Part shown: positions 9,719 to 18,755 of the stretch, in pieces
Numbering within the stretch: the stretch's first letter is position 1
Layout of the letters: each line of letters begins with the position of its first letter
From: Solibacillus cecembensis
GTDB taxonomy: Bacteria > Bacillota > Bacilli > Bacillales_A > Planococcaceae
Direction: 5' to 3'
Length of the DNA stretch: 64,000 nt
Assembly: GCF_001439635.1 (NCBI RefSeq)
Contig: NZ_LMBZ01000001.1
Location: forward strand, 124,001-188,000
Made by a program: the position numbers and the translations under genes
The notes under the pieces: generated by a model
What the model saw: only the letters and a program-made list of their open reading frames with translations
Databases searched by the model: none
What the model was told of the DNA's origin: nothing

Positions 9719-10489
9719 TTGAAAAAATTAATTTATTTAATGGCTATTGTTTCATTAAGTTTTTCAATAAATGCATCCGCTTTTTCAAATCAGGATGTTC
9801 AACGCGGAGCATTTGGAGACGATGTTGTAGAATTACAGGCTCGTTTGCAGTATATCAGTTTTTACCATGGAGCAATTGACGGTAAGTTTGGTTACGGCAC
9901 GTATTGGGCGTTAAGAGAATTCCAAGAAAAATACGGGTTGCCAGTAGATGGGATTGCAGGAAAGGCAACGAAGGATAAATTGGCGAATAATTCGGATTTT
10001 GATAAAGCATATGTAGATAAGCAAATTAAATCAGGCAATCGCTTTACTTATTACGGCGGAATGCCATTAGACCAGCAAGTGAAAAATGGGGGCGGCTCTA
10101 ATTCGACTTCCTCTATGCAACTGCCTGTGAAATATAGTGAACAAGATTTACAACTTATGGCGAATGCTGTTTATGGAGAAGCGCGCGGGGAAGCATATGA
10201 AGGACAAGTTGCAGTAGCTGCGGTTATTTTAAACCGCTTGGAATCACCTGAATTCCCAGATACTATTTCAGAAATAATTTTCCAACCATTAGCGTTTACA
10301 GCGGTTGCTGATGGTCAAATTTGGCTCGAACCGAATGAACGAGCGAAACAAGCAGTTTTGGATGCGATTAATGGCTGGGATCCATCTGAAAATGCACTGT
10401 ATTATTTCAATCCTGTGACAGCTACAAGTAAATGGATTTGGTCGAGACCACAAATTAAACAAATAGGAGAGCATATTTTTTGCTTATAA
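9719..10489 (+). CDS. sleB: SleB, spore cortex-lytic transglycosylase
   Basis: SleB degrades the muramic-lactam peptidoglycan of the spore cortex during germination. The 256-residue precursor has a signal peptide (about residues 1-21, ending NASA), a peptidoglycan-binding domain at about 29-90 (RGAFGDDVVELQARL), a Ser/Gly linker, and the hydrolase domain from about 145 with the catalytic-glutamate motif GEARGE at 153-158. I chose TTG 9719 because AGGGAGTG stands before it, it opens the signal peptide, and upstream sequence contains the prsW terminator. It forms an operon with ypeB, nine bases downstream. Confidence 0.95.
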   Translation: MKKLIYLMAIVSLSFSINASAFSNQDVQRGAFGDDVVELQARLQYISFYHGAIDGKFGYGTYWALREFQEKYGLPVDGIAGKATKDKLANNSDFDKAYVDKQIKSGNRFTYYGGMPLDQQVKNGGGSNSTSSMQLPVKYSEQDLQLMANAVYGEARGEAYEGQVAVAAVILNRLESPEFPDTISEIIFQPLAFTAVADGQIWLEPNERAKQAVLDAINGWDPSENALYYFNPVTATSKWIWSRPQIKQIGEHIFCL

Positions 10490-10498
10490 GGTGATAGT

Positions 10499-11782
10499 AT
10501 GAAAAATTTTTCGTATTTACTAGGTTTGTTCGTTGTTATACTCGCATTTGTTGCATATGATCTTTACGACAAAAATAAACAACTTGAACGTAGCGTACAT
10601 GCATCGTATACGAATGATTTATCTACTGCGACAGAAAAATTATCTTTACTTCACCGTTCTGTATCGCAGTCATTATTGTTCCAAGATGAACGTGCATTAA
10701 CGACCGAGCTGGACAATATTTGGAGACTTAGTAGTGAATTAAGAAAATCCGTTTCCAATTTACCACTGCAAGATGAGGTTCAAACACAATGGATGCGTTA
10801 TTTAGGGAGGATTGGAAACACTGCGAAAATGACAGCAGATAGTGGTGATTTCAATAATTGGCAATCTACAATGGAACCGGTTTCGGCCAATTTGAACGCA
10901 TTTGCTGAAGAATGGAATGTCGCAACCGTTTCGTTTTATGAAAATAACGGGGATTTTAATAAATGGTCCGCTAATAAAGCGATGGAAATTAAAGATTCAC
11001 CATTTTTAGGGGCATCCAAGCAGCTTAAATCCTATAACGAAACGGATTTCCCTTTAACAGCAAGTGAGTCTGATTTTGAAAAGAAACGTGATTTGGAGCA
11101 TTTATCGGATCAACCAATTACAAAAAAACAAGCGATTGAAAAATTTAAGAAATATTTCCCTGAAATTTCAGACGCAGCAATTACTGTAACAAAAAGTAGA
11201 GATGATGCACCGTATCCTTTTTATCATATCCAATTCATTAGAGGGACAAGAGTGGGCTATGCGGATATTACAGAAAAAGGGGGGCATTTACTATCGTTTC
11301 TAATGGAAAGACCAGTGGCTAAAAGTGCATTGTCACATGAAGAAATACTTGATACGGCAAAGAAATTCATGAAAAAAGTAGGCTATGAAGATGTTGTAAT
11401 ATCAGAAACACGTGAAAATCATGAAGCTTGGCATCTAGTATTTACACGCGTATATGGTGAAGATAATGCACTCGTCTACCCAGACAGCATACAACTGAAA
11501 ATTGCCAAAGATAATGCGGAAATATTAGGTATTAGTGCGATGGAATATGTTCAAGAAGAAAAGATTCCACAACAAGCAGCACTTCCGATTAATTGGGAAA
11601 CTTTTTTTGCTGACAATGTGAAAGTGGAAGAAGTAAAAAATATATATACGGCGGATAATACATTTACACTACGTAAATGCTACGAGGTCATTGCTCGAAT
11701 CGATAATAACTTCCAAGATACCTTCCGAATTGTTATTGATGCGGAAACACATAGAGTGGTAAAAAATGAAAAATTAAAGTGA
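10499..11782 (+). CDS. ypeB: YpeB, germination protein required for SleB
   Basis: YpeB is an inner-spore-membrane protein needed to deposit and stabilise SleB. The 427-residue protein has one N-terminal membrane anchor (residues 4-21), a long helical N-terminal region, and repeated PepSY-type modules in the C-terminal half (segments beginning KQAIEKFKKYFPE and HEEILDTAKKFMKK). The SleB-YpeB pair is nearly always cotranscribed in spore formers. The start follows AAGGTGAT. In B. subtilis the operon is expressed in the forespore under sigma-G; I did not find a convincing sigma-G promoter here. Confidence 0.95.
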   Translation: MKNFSYLLGLFVVILAFVAYDLYDKNKQLERSVHASYTNDLSTATEKLSLLHRSVSQSLLFQDERALTTELDNIWRLSSELRKSVSNLPLQDEVQTQWMRYLGRIGNTAKMTADSGDFNNWQSTMEPVSANLNAFAEEWNVATVSFYENNGDFNKWSANKAMEIKDSPFLGASKQLKSYNETDFPLTASESDFEKKRDLEHLSDQPITKKQAIEKFKKYFPEISDAAITVTKSRDDAPYPFYHIQFIRGTRVGYADITEKGGHLLSFLMERPVAKSALSHEEILDTAKKFMKKVGYEDVVISETRENHEAWHLVFTRVYGEDNALVYPDSIQLKIAKDNAEILGISAMEYVQEEKIPQQAALPINWETFFADNVKVEEVKNIYTADNTFTLRKCYEVIARIDNNFQDTFRIVIDAETHRVVKNEKLK

Positions 11783-11874
11783 TTTCTCTGTAAACAATAT
11801 AAGGATTAGGTAGATAAATTTACCGTATCATGCGATAATGAAGCTACTAATCTTTATAGTACGAGGAGAAAAAA

Positions 11875-12528
11875 ATGGAATTAAAAATGGGTACTCTTTT
11901 GACATTAGAACCAATCTATACAGAGCGTGTAGAGAAGTTCCGGTGTCGAATTGTGGAGCAACATAATAATGTAATTTTTATTGATTATCCAGTAAATGTA
12001 CTAACGAAAAAAACAGCCTTTTTAATTGATGGAGCACAATTTCGAGTAACTTTTAGTACAGACTCGAAAGAAAATTATGCATTTACTACAGAAGTACTTG
12101 GTCGTAAAGCAGGCAATGTCCAAATGATTCTGTTGTCGTGCCCACCTAAAGAAGGTTTTATTAAAATTCAACGAAGAGAATATGTTCGTATTGAAACACC
12201 TGTAGATGTTGCGATTGAATTTAATAATCAATTTTATCAATTCAAAGCGGAAGACATTAGTGCAGGTGGTACAGCAATCCTCATTAAATCACCCGTTGGA
12301 TTTAAAGAAGGTGACCTGGTAAAGGCATTCGTTGTTCTGCCATTTACAAATGGGGATATGAGTTATGTAGAGACGGATGCCATCATTGTTCGTATATTTG
12401 AAAGAGATGAGATTCGTATCGCTTCTGTCCAGTTTACGGATACAGATGATGTGGATCAGCAACATATTGTCCGTTTTTGTTTTGAACGTCAGATGCTATT
12501 CCGCAAAAAAGAGTTGAATGAAAAATAA
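11875..12528 (+). CDS. motI: PilZ-domain c-di-GMP receptor (MotI/DgrA, YcgR-like flagellar brake)
   Basis: In B. subtilis this protein binds cyclic di-GMP and disengages the flagellar stator, slowing motility. The 217-residue protein has an N-terminal YcgR-N-like beta domain (residues 1-95) and a C-terminal PilZ domain with both ligand motifs: RREYVR (the RxxxR box, near residue 102) and DISAGG (the D/NxSxxG box, near 128). It has the same length and map position as B. subtilis YpfA/MotI, between ypeB and cmk. It stands alone between its own GAGGAG site and a terminator. Confidence 0.93.
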   Translation: MELKMGTLLTLEPIYTERVEKFRCRIVEQHNNVIFIDYPVNVLTKKTAFLIDGAQFRVTFSTDSKENYAFTTEVLGRKAGNVQMILLSCPPKEGFIKIQRREYVRIETPVDVAIEFNNQFYQFKAEDISAGGTAILIKSPVGFKEGDLVKAFVVLPFTNGDMSYVETDAIIVRIFERDEIRIASVQFTDTDDVDQQHIVRFCFERQMLFRKKELNEK

Positions 12529-12531
12529 TGA

Positions 12532-12562
12532 AAACCGCCATTAAAAAAATGGCGGTTTTTAT
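12532..12562 (+). terminator. Intrinsic terminator of motI
   Basis: AAACCGCCATT and AATGGCGGTTT (12532-12542 and 12548-12558) form an 11-bp perfect stem with a short A loop and T tail. Confidence 0.9.
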
Positions 12563-12648
12563 TGTTTTTAGTGGAGAAGAATCATGCATTGTATATGAAA
12601 AATCAAAGTGGATTATGATACAATATAGACGGAAAGTAGGGATTATTT

Positions 12649-13323
12649 ATGATGAAAAAAATTCAAATTGCAATCGATGGCCCAGCTGGTGCAGGTAAAA
12701 GTACCATCGCAAAAATCGTCGCGGAAGCATTGAACTTTACTTATATCGACACAGGGGCAATGTATCGGGCAGTTACGTATAAAGGGATAAATGAAAACAT
12801 ACAATTACATGACGCAGAAGCTCTTGAAAAAATGCTGCGCACAACAACGATTACATTAAAGCCTTCAGAACAAGGACAACTCGTATTTGTTGATGGTGAA
12901 AATGTTTCTGAAGCAATTCGTTCAAATGAGGTTACATCCAATGTTTCACAAGTTGCAGCCCATGCTAATATTCGTGAGATTTTAGTAGCTATGCAACAAC
13001 AACTTGCTGCAAATGGTGGAGTTGTTATGGATGGTCGAGACATCGCAACACATGTTTTGAAGGAGGCGGAGTTAAAAATATTTATGTCTGCAACGGTTGA
13101 AGAACGCGCACACCGTCGTTACTTGGATAATGAACGTCGTGGGATTACTTCGACAATTGAGTCGCTGCAAGAGGAAATTGCACTGCGAGATAAATTAGAC
13201 AGTGAACGTGAAGCGTCGCCGTTAATTCAAGCTGAAGATGCCTTATTTTTAGATACAACGAATTTATCGATCGACGAAGCAGCGCAAGCAATTTTAAAAT
13301 TGGCGCATGAAAAAACACTTTAG
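12649..13323 (+). CDS. cmk: Cytidylate kinase
   Basis: Cmk phosphorylates CMP and dCMP in pyrimidine nucleotide salvage and turnover. The 224-residue protein has the P-loop GPAGAGKST at about residues 11-19, the motif YIDTGAMYRA, and DGRDIATHVL typical of bacterial CMP kinases with the NMP-binding insert. Two ATG codons are adjacent at 12649 and 12652; either may start. It lies directly before the S1-domain gene, as in B. subtilis. Confidence 0.96.
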   Translation: MMKKIQIAIDGPAGAGKSTIAKIVAEALNFTYIDTGAMYRAVTYKGINENIQLHDAEALEKMLRTTTITLKPSEQGQLVFVDGENVSEAIRSNEVTSNVSQVAAHANIREILVAMQQQLAANGGVVMDGRDIATHVLKEAELKIFMSATVEERAHRRYLDNERRGITSTIESLQEEIALRDKLDSEREASPLIQAEDALFLDTTNLSIDEAAQAILKLAHEKTL

Positions 13324-13461
13324 AAATGAAACGCAAGTTACGGTGATGCACCTTAACTTTTCCCTACATGTAAAAAAATTCTAAAAATAAAGGGATATTT
13401 TTTGTTTTTATCGAACATTTGGAATAAACTAATAAGTGGAATATGCGAAGGAGGGTTACAT

Positions 13462-14601
13462 ATGTCTGAAGAAATGAATTTAGGGTTAGACCAAGAATTT
13501 CATGAAGGAGATATTGTGAAAGGTGTTGCTGAGCAAGTTGAGGATAAGTCAGTAACAGTTTCAATAGAGGGTGCGCCTTTTAATGGAATTATACCGATTA
13601 GCGAACTTTCAAGCTTACACATTGAAAAAGCTTCGGATGTGGTATCTGTAGGAGATACACTCGAGCTAATGATTACGAAGGTAGAAGAAAGTAATTTTGT
13701 TTTATCGAAACGCAAAGTAGATGCACTACAGGCGTGGGATCATTTAGAAGCAAAACTTGAATCTGGTGAAATTTTCGAGGCAGAAGTAAAAGATGTGGTA
13801 AAAGGCGGACTTGTCGTAGATTTAGGTGTACGCGGCTTCGTACCAGCTTCTTTAGTAGAAGATCATTTCGTTGAAAACTTTGATGATTATAAAGGGCGAA
13901 CAATGAGCTTTAAAATTACTGAATTAGATAAAGAAAAAGGGCGATTGATTTTATCACACCGTGCCGTTTTGGAAGAGCAAAAATCTTCTAAGAAAAAACA
14001 AGTGATTAGTTCCATTCAAGAGGGTGATATTTTAACAGGTAAAGTACAGCGTTTAGCGAGTTTTGGTGCATTTATCGACCTTGGTGGAATTGATGGCTTA
14101 GTGCATATATCTCAAGTTGCGCACGAGCATGTGGATGATGTATCCGCTATTTTACATGAAGGGCAGGAAGTAAAAGTAAAAGTGCTTTCTGTGGATCCGT
14201 TAAATGAGCGCGTTTCATTATCTATTAAAGATACGCTAGCTGGTCCTTGGGTTAATATTGAGGCAAATGCTGCAAAAGGCCATGTATTAAAAGGTGTCGT
14301 GAAGCGTTTAGTAACATTTGGTGCATTTATTGAAGTGTTTCCAGGTATAGAAGGGCTTGTGCATATTTCGCAAATTGCCCATAAGCATATTAATACACCA
14401 CATGAAGTTTTAAAAGAGGGACAAGAAGTTGAAGTGAAAGTGCTTGAAGTGAACGAACAAGAAAAACGTCTAGCATTAAGCATTAAAGCATTACAAGAGA
14501 GTCCTGAAAAAGAAGAGGACTTCGAATATGAGTTACCAGTTGAAACAACAGGCTTCTCATTTGGCGATTTCATTGGCGATCAATTAAAGGGCTTTAAATA
14601 A
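13462..14601 (+). CDS. ypfD: S1 RNA-binding domain protein (YpfD, 30S S1 homologue)
   Basis: This is a four-domain S1 protein of 379 residues. Each repeat shows the OB-fold pattern; the last two are clearest (LASFGAFIDLGGIDGLVHIS and LVTFGAFIEVFPGIEGLVHI). Bacillus homologues are shorter than E. coli ribosomal S1 and are not essential for translation; they may act on a subset of mRNAs. I start at ATG 13462 because a near-perfect AAGGAGGGT stands five bases before it; an upstream TTG frame extension lacks one. It ends at a strong terminator. Confidence 0.93.
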   Translation: MSEEMNLGLDQEFHEGDIVKGVAEQVEDKSVTVSIEGAPFNGIIPISELSSLHIEKASDVVSVGDTLELMITKVEESNFVLSKRKVDALQAWDHLEAKLESGEIFEAEVKDVVKGGLVVDLGVRGFVPASLVEDHFVENFDDYKGRTMSFKITELDKEKGRLILSHRAVLEEQKSSKKKQVISSIQEGDILTGKVQRLASFGAFIDLGGIDGLVHISQVAHEHVDDVSAILHEGQEVKVKVLSVDPLNERVSLSIKDTLAGPWVNIEANAAKGHVLKGVVKRLVTFGAFIEVFPGIEGLVHISQIAHKHINTPHEVLKEGQEVEVKVLEVNEQEKRLALSIKALQESPEKEEDFEYELPVETTGFSFGDFIGDQLKGFK

Positions 14602-14613
14602 ACGATAATTCAA

Positions 14614-14655
14614 AACGAATTTAGGGAGTAAAACCTCTCCTAAATTCGTTTTTTT
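14614..14655 (+). terminator. Intrinsic terminator of ypfD
   Basis: AACGAATTTAGG and CCTAAATTCGTT (14614-14625 and 14639-14650) form a 12-bp stem followed by T5-T7. Confidence 0.9.
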
Positions 14656-14683
14656 AACTTGATTCAGTAGGGGGAACTCCCCT
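14655..14683. repeat. Shortened copy of the TAACTTGATTCAG intergenic repeat
   Basis: TAACTTGATTCAGTAG (14655-14670) matches the first arm of the longer element at 16261 and the arm of the element at 20796. Here ATTCAG-AGGGG pairs with CCCCTGAAT to give a shorter hairpin. It begins inside the T run of the ypfD terminator and sits before der. Confidence 0.75.
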
Positions 14684-14808
14684 GAATAGAGGAACTCAGG
14701 CTAAGAACGCCGCGTCGGAATTGATTTTGAATGTTGCGAAAAAATGATATTACAAGCAATTTCGTGTATAATACATAAAAGATAAGTGTTTGGAAGGGTG
14801 AAGTACAG

Positions 14809-16119
14809 ATGACAAAACCAGTAATCGCCATCGTAGGACGTCCGAACGTAGGTAAATCAACAATTTTTAATCGTATTGTTGGAGAACGTGTATCCATCGT
14901 GGAAGATATCCCAGGTGTTACACGTGACCGTATTTATAGTTCGGCTGATTGGCTAGCGCATGAATTTAATATCATTGATACAGGTGGTATTGAAATAGGA
15001 GACGAACCATTTTTAGAGCAAATTCGTCAACAAGCAGAAATTGCAATTGAAGAAGCGGATGTAATCATTTTCTTGACGAATGGTCGTGAAGGTGTCACAG
15101 CAGCAGATGAACAAGTTGCAAAAATTTTGTATAAAACGAAGAAACCAGTCATATTAGGAATCAATAAAATTGATAATCCGGATATGCGCCATATGATTTA
15201 TGAATTTTATAATTTAGGATTCGGTGAGCCTTGGCCAATTTCTGGTTCACACGGCTTAGGTTTAGGGGATCTTCTTGACGAATGTGCGAAGCATTTCCCA
15301 CAACAAGACGAAGAACAATATGGGGAAGAAACAATTAAATTCTCATTAATTGGTCGTCCAAATGTAGGGAAATCTTCATTAGTGAATGCATTCTTAGGAC
15401 AAGAGCGTGTTATTGTTAGTGAAATTCAAGGAACGACACGTGATGCAATTGACTCGCCGTATACGCATGATGACCAAGATTATGTCATCATTGATACAGC
15501 AGGTATGCGTAAAAAAGGGAAAGTGTATGAAACGACAGAAAAATATTCTGTTTTACGTGCACTTAGAGCGATTGAACGTTCGGATGTTGTTTTAGTCATT
15601 TTAAATGCAGAAGAAGGTATTCAAGAACAAGATAAAAAAATTGCTGGATATGCTCATGAGGCAGGAAAAGCAGTTATTATCGTAGTTAACAAATGGGATG
15701 CCATTGCAAAAGATGAAAAAACAATGAATTTATATACAGAGCAAATTCGCGAGCATTTCTTATTTTTAGATTATGCACCGATTGTCTTTGTATCAGCTAA
15801 AACAAAACAACGTGTATTAACAATTTTACCGGTTATTAAACGCGTGAGTGAAAATCATGGAATGCGTATTCAATCATCAATCTTAAATGAAGTGATTGAA
15901 GATGCAGTAGCACGTAATCCGGCACCAACAGATAAAGGACGTCGTTTACGTATTTACTATGCAACACAAGTGGCAATTAAGCCGCCGACATTTGTTGTCT
16001 TTGTAAATGAACCAGAAATCATGCACTTCTCTTATGTACGTTTCTTAGAAAACCGTATACGAGATACGTTTGATTTCGAAGGTACACCACTACGTTTAAT
16101 TACACGTGCTCGTGACTAA
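14809..16119 (+). CDS. der: Ribosome-assembly GTPase Der (EngA)
   Basis: Der is a GTPase for late 50S ribosomal subunit maturation. The 436-residue protein carries the two tandem GTPase domains that define the family: the first with GRPNVGKST near residue 9, DTGG and NKID; the second with GRPNVGKSS near 182, DTAGM and NKWD; then the C-terminal KH-like domain. The ATG follows GGAAGGGTG. It stands between ypfD and gpsA, as in B. subtilis. Confidence 0.98.
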   Translation: MTKPVIAIVGRPNVGKSTIFNRIVGERVSIVEDIPGVTRDRIYSSADWLAHEFNIIDTGGIEIGDEPFLEQIRQQAEIAIEEADVIIFLTNGREGVTAADEQVAKILYKTKKPVILGINKIDNPDMRHMIYEFYNLGFGEPWPISGSHGLGLGDLLDECAKHFPQQDEEQYGEETIKFSLIGRPNVGKSSLVNAFLGQERVIVSEIQGTTRDAIDSPYTHDDQDYVIIDTAGMRKKGKVYETTEKYSVLRALRAIERSDVVLVILNAEEGIQEQDKKIAGYAHEAGKAVIIVVNKWDAIAKDEKTMNLYTEQIREHFLFLDYAPIVFVSAKTKQRVLTILPVIKRVSENHGMRIQSSILNEVIEDAVARNPAPTDKGRRLRIYYATQVAIKPPTFVVFVNEPEIMHFSYVRFLENRIRDTFDFEGTPLRLITRARD

Positions 16120-16196
16120 TGAATCGGATTGATTAGGCGCGACTGGCACTTAATCAAATAAATTTATAAAAGAATATTTCTTTTTCACAGCAGAGG

Positions 16197-16227
16197 CGCT
16201 AGTTTATTTCGATGAACTAGCGTTTTT
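16197..16227 (+). terminator. Intrinsic terminator of der
   Basis: CGCTAGTT and AACTAGCG (16197-16204 and 16215-16222) with a 10-base loop are followed by T5. Confidence 0.85.
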
Positions 16228-16260
16228 GTACAACTAAAGAGCTCGTATTCCGAGTTTGTC

Positions 16261-16403
16261 TAACTTGATTCAGCAGAAGTCCCCTACTTCTATAAGTGGG
16301 GGCTGAATCAAGTTAAGCCCCGGCGGATGTCACAGATTTTAAAGGGAAGATTTCCGAGCGAGCTCGAAAAAAATCTGGACGCAATTACGCCGAGGCGTAA
16401 TTG
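16261..16403. repeat. Composite palindromic intergenic repeat, longest copy
   Basis: The element has three palindromic parts. The first is a 14-bp perfect inverted repeat (TAACTTGATTCAGC at 16261-16274 with its complement at 16302-16315). Next comes GGATGTCACAGATTTT and a palindromic CGAGCTCG core with AGATTTT/AAAAATCT flanks. Last is CAATTACGCC/GGCGTAATTG (16382-16391 and 16394-16403). The junction between parts 1 and 2 recurs reversed at 20778, so the element is mobile or dispersed rather than a local structure. No coding capacity is seen. Confidence 0.85.
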
Positions 16404-16442
16404 AATACGTTTCTAAACATTGGGGAATGACGGAGGATAATT

Positions 16443-17456
16443 ATGAAGGAAAATGTAGTAGTATTAGGGGCTGGCTCGTGGGGGGCTGCGCTGGCGATTG
16501 TTTTGGCAGAAAACGGTCATAACACATTGATTTGGTCTCATCGTGAGGATCAAGCAAACGAAATAAATGAACAGCATACAAATAAAAAATATTTACCCAA
16601 TACAATTTTACCGTTAAATTTAGTAGCGACACATGACTTAGAAAAAGCAGCAAAACATGCTTCAACAATTGTCATGGCAGTTCCAACAAAAGGAATTCGT
16701 GAAGTTTGTGCAAATATATCGCAATTTTTAACGGAAAAAACATTATTTACACATGTTTCAAAGGGGATTGAGCCCGATTCACTAATGTGTATTTCTGAAA
16801 TTATGAAGGAAAGTTTAAAACCTGAAATACTTGGGGATATCGTTGTGTTATCAGGACCTTCTCATGCGGAAGAAGTTGTTTTGCAACATCCTACGACAAT
16901 TGCGGCAACGTGTGAAAACTTGGAAGCAGCAGAAAAAGTGCAAGATTTATTTATGAATCACTATTTCCGTGTGTACACAAATGATGATGTCGTAGGTGTA
17001 GAAATTGGCGGCGCGTTAAAAAATGTTATCGCCTTAGCTGCGGGAATTACAGATGGCCTGCAATATGGTGATAATGCAAAAGCCGCGCTCATTACACGTG
17101 GGTTAGCTGAAATTACAAGATTAGGTGTCAAAATGGGCGGTAATCCATTTACATTTGCTGGCTTGACGGGTATGGGCGACTTAATTGTTACATGTACAAG
17201 TGTGCATTCAAGAAACTGGCGCGCAGGAAATATGCTCGGCAAAGGAATGAAGTTGCCGCAAGTGTTAGATGAAATGGGCATGGTTGTAGAAGGTGTGCGA
17301 ACAACGAAAGCGGCCTACCAACTTGCGCAAAAATATGAAGTGACGATGCCAATCACATCGGCTTTATATGAAGTACTTTTCAATAACATGGAACCAAAAG
17401 AAGCGGTTGACCAATTAATGATTCGAATGAAAAAAAGAGAAATCGATGAAATGTAG
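16443..17456 (+). CDS. gpsA: Glycerol-3-phosphate dehydrogenase [NAD(P)+]
   Basis: GpsA reduces dihydroxyacetone phosphate to sn-glycerol-3-phosphate, the backbone of membrane phospholipids. The 337-residue protein has the N-terminal dinucleotide motif GAGSWGAALA at residues 8-17, the segment LSGPSHAEEV, the catalytic-lysine region GGALKNVIALAAG, and GNPFTFAGLTGMGDL near the C-terminal half. A GGAGG ribosome binding site precedes the ATG. It occupies its B. subtilis position after der. Confidence 0.97.
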   Translation: MKENVVVLGAGSWGAALAIVLAENGHNTLIWSHREDQANEINEQHTNKKYLPNTILPLNLVATHDLEKAAKHASTIVMAVPTKGIREVCANISQFLTEKTLFTHVSKGIEPDSLMCISEIMKESLKPEILGDIVVLSGPSHAEEVVLQHPTTIAATCENLEAAEKVQDLFMNHYFRVYTNDDVVGVEIGGALKNVIALAAGITDGLQYGDNAKAALITRGLAEITRLGVKMGGNPFTFAGLTGMGDLIVTCTSVHSRNWRAGNMLGKGMKLPQVLDEMGMVVEGVRTTKAAYQLAQKYEVTMPITSALYEVLFNNMEPKEAVDQLMIRMKKREIDEM

Positions 17457-17483
17457 TAAAAGATGATAAATTGTCACAATTAG

Positions 17484-17516
17484 GGAGGTATGCGCGCATA
17501 CCTCCTATTCTTTTAG
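17484..17516 (+). terminator. Probable terminator of gpsA
   Basis: A perfect 22-base palindrome (17484-17505; arms GGAGGTATGCG and CGCATACCTCC) is followed by a TATTCTTTTA tail. The poor T run lowers confidence. Confidence 0.65.
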
Positions 17517-17579
17517 TTGTGAAAACGCTATAATTATTAGCGGAATAGAAGTAACTAGTTATGAAAGGCGGTTTTATCG

Positions 17580-17846
17580 TTGCAACACATATTGCAGTTT
17601 ATGAATCCTACATTTTTGATCGTTGCGTCAGCACGTGGCCCGTTAGATGCTATGGGTGCACTTGATATTATGTGGGTGTCATTTTATTCAATCGGTTTAT
17701 TATTATTATCTGTTATTATGATTTCGGCAGTACGTAAATGGGTACATAATGCGTTTTTATCATTTATACTCCGATTAATTGCTTTCGGGATGTTTTTGAT
17801 AGGTTCAATATTGATGGTACTCGTAGTCTTTACGTGGCCAAATTAA
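17580..17846 (+). CDS. yphE: Small membrane protein, DUF2768 (YphE-like)
   Basis: This protein of up to 88 residues has two membrane segments separated by a short basic loop (ISAVRKWVHN). The core beginning LDIMWVSFYSIGLLLLSV matches my recollection of the YphE/DUF2768 family, and the position between gpsA and yphF agrees with B. subtilis. The start is uncertain: TTG 17580 has AAGGCGG before it, but the family is usually shorter, so ATG 17652 is possible. Function unknown. Confidence 0.7.
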   Translation: MQHILQFMNPTFLIVASARGPLDAMGALDIMWVSFYSIGLLLLSVIMISAVRKWVHNAFLSFILRLIAFGMFLIGSILMVLVVFTWPN

Positions 17847-17864
17847 TGATGGGGGAAGAACAAA

Positions 17865-18587
17865 ATGAAGTGGTCTAAACTATGGCTTATTTTTTCACTT
17901 GTGACAATCGTTTTAGTTGGTTGTGGTTCGCCAGCTAATTTTGATCAGTCAAGTTTGCGTCCAGATGTGGATATGTTAGCAGGCGTGCAAAGAGCAGTGG
18001 ATGAATTCCAAAAAGATACGGGTGTTTTACCAATTAAAACACGCGATCAAGATACGGATATTTTTATTAAATATTTAATTGATTTCGATAAGCTTGTTCC
18101 AAAATACATAGGCTCACCACCAGCTAATGCATATGAAAAGGGTGGTATTTTCCAATATATGATTTGGGACCCAGAAGAAAATCCGACAGTAAAACTGGTC
18201 GATTTACAGGCTCCTGAACGTATACGCGAAGTAAATATTCGTTTCTCAGCAACGAAATATCCACAGTTTAAGGATAAAGTAGTTGAGCATGTGTATACGA
18301 TTAATTTTAAAAATATTGGTTATCAAGAAGATATAACAGTTCCAAGCCCGTATTCAAATAATGAATTGCCAATTTTAGTCACGTCAGAAGGCAATTTGTA
18401 TGTGGATTATTCAATCGACTTATATCAATACATGCAAGACAATAATATTACTGCGACACCAGGAGAGGACATTCGAAAGTTATTAGTGGATGCCTATTCA
18501 GTCGTGCCTGCCTATTCATTACCTTACACGGTTGATGAAAATAATGAACCGGTCATTATGTATGATCCGTTGAAAATAGAAGAGTAA
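17865..18587 (+). CDS. yphF: Lipoprotein YphF
   Basis: The 240-residue lipoprotein has the lipobox VLVGC (Cys20) after an N-terminal hydrophobic stretch, then a soluble domain (VDMLAGVQRAVDEFQKDTG and following). No enzymatic motif is seen. It is anchored outside the membrane. It follows yphE by 18 bases with GGGGGAAG before the ATG, so the two are likely cotranscribed. It precedes spoIVA as in B. subtilis. Function unknown. Confidence 0.85.
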   Translation: MKWSKLWLIFSLVTIVLVGCGSPANFDQSSLRPDVDMLAGVQRAVDEFQKDTGVLPIKTRDQDTDIFIKYLIDFDKLVPKYIGSPPANAYEKGGIFQYMIWDPEENPTVKLVDLQAPERIREVNIRFSATKYPQFKDKVVEHVYTINFKNIGYQEDITVPSPYSNNELPILVTSEGNLYVDYSIDLYQYMQDNNITATPGEDIRKLLVDAYSVVPAYSLPYTVDENNEPVIMYDPLKIEE

Positions 18588-18596
18588 TACTTAAGA

Positions 18597-18628
18597 GTTC
18601 TCGTGCATTTGATGCGCGAGAACTTTTT
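18597..18628 (+). terminator. Intrinsic terminator of yphF
   Basis: GTTCTCG and CGAGAAC (18597-18603 and 18617-18623) are extended inward by GCAT/ATGC and followed by T5. Its tail abuts the spoIVA promoter. Confidence 0.85.
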
Positions 18629-18656
18629 CATATTTAGAGAGAAGAATACATATAGT
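18628..18656 (+). promoter_or_regulatory. Sigma-E promoter of spoIVA
   Basis: TCATATT (18628-18634), a 14-base spacer and CATATAGT (18649-18656) match the known B. subtilis sigma-E consensus (KMATATT, 14-15 bases, CATACAMT) closely. This fits the known mother-cell expression of spoIVA. Confidence 0.75.
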
Positions 18657-18755
18657 ATTGTTGAGAGTGCTTCAAATGTGAACATCAAACAAGATTGAGA
18701 AATGCAATTCGATGTTCATGTGGAATGTGAAGTTTTGGAAAAGGGAGGAACGGCA

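Larger units (their letters stand above)
16120..16442. other. 323-base gap between der and gpsA
   Basis: This gap holds the der terminator (16197-16227) and the longest copy of the palindromic repeat (16261-16403), with no credible reading frame. The gpsA ribosome binding site (CGGAGGATAA) closes it. Confidence 0.8.

Noticed and set aside
14112..14573. 153-codon minus-strand frame opposite ypfD
   Set aside because: Shadow of the S1-domain gene; no ribosome binding site and Ser/Thr-rich antisense composition.
18702..18755. ATG start for spoIVA
   Set aside because: No ribosome binding site and 18 extra residues beyond the family N-terminus; kept as an alternative in the finding.
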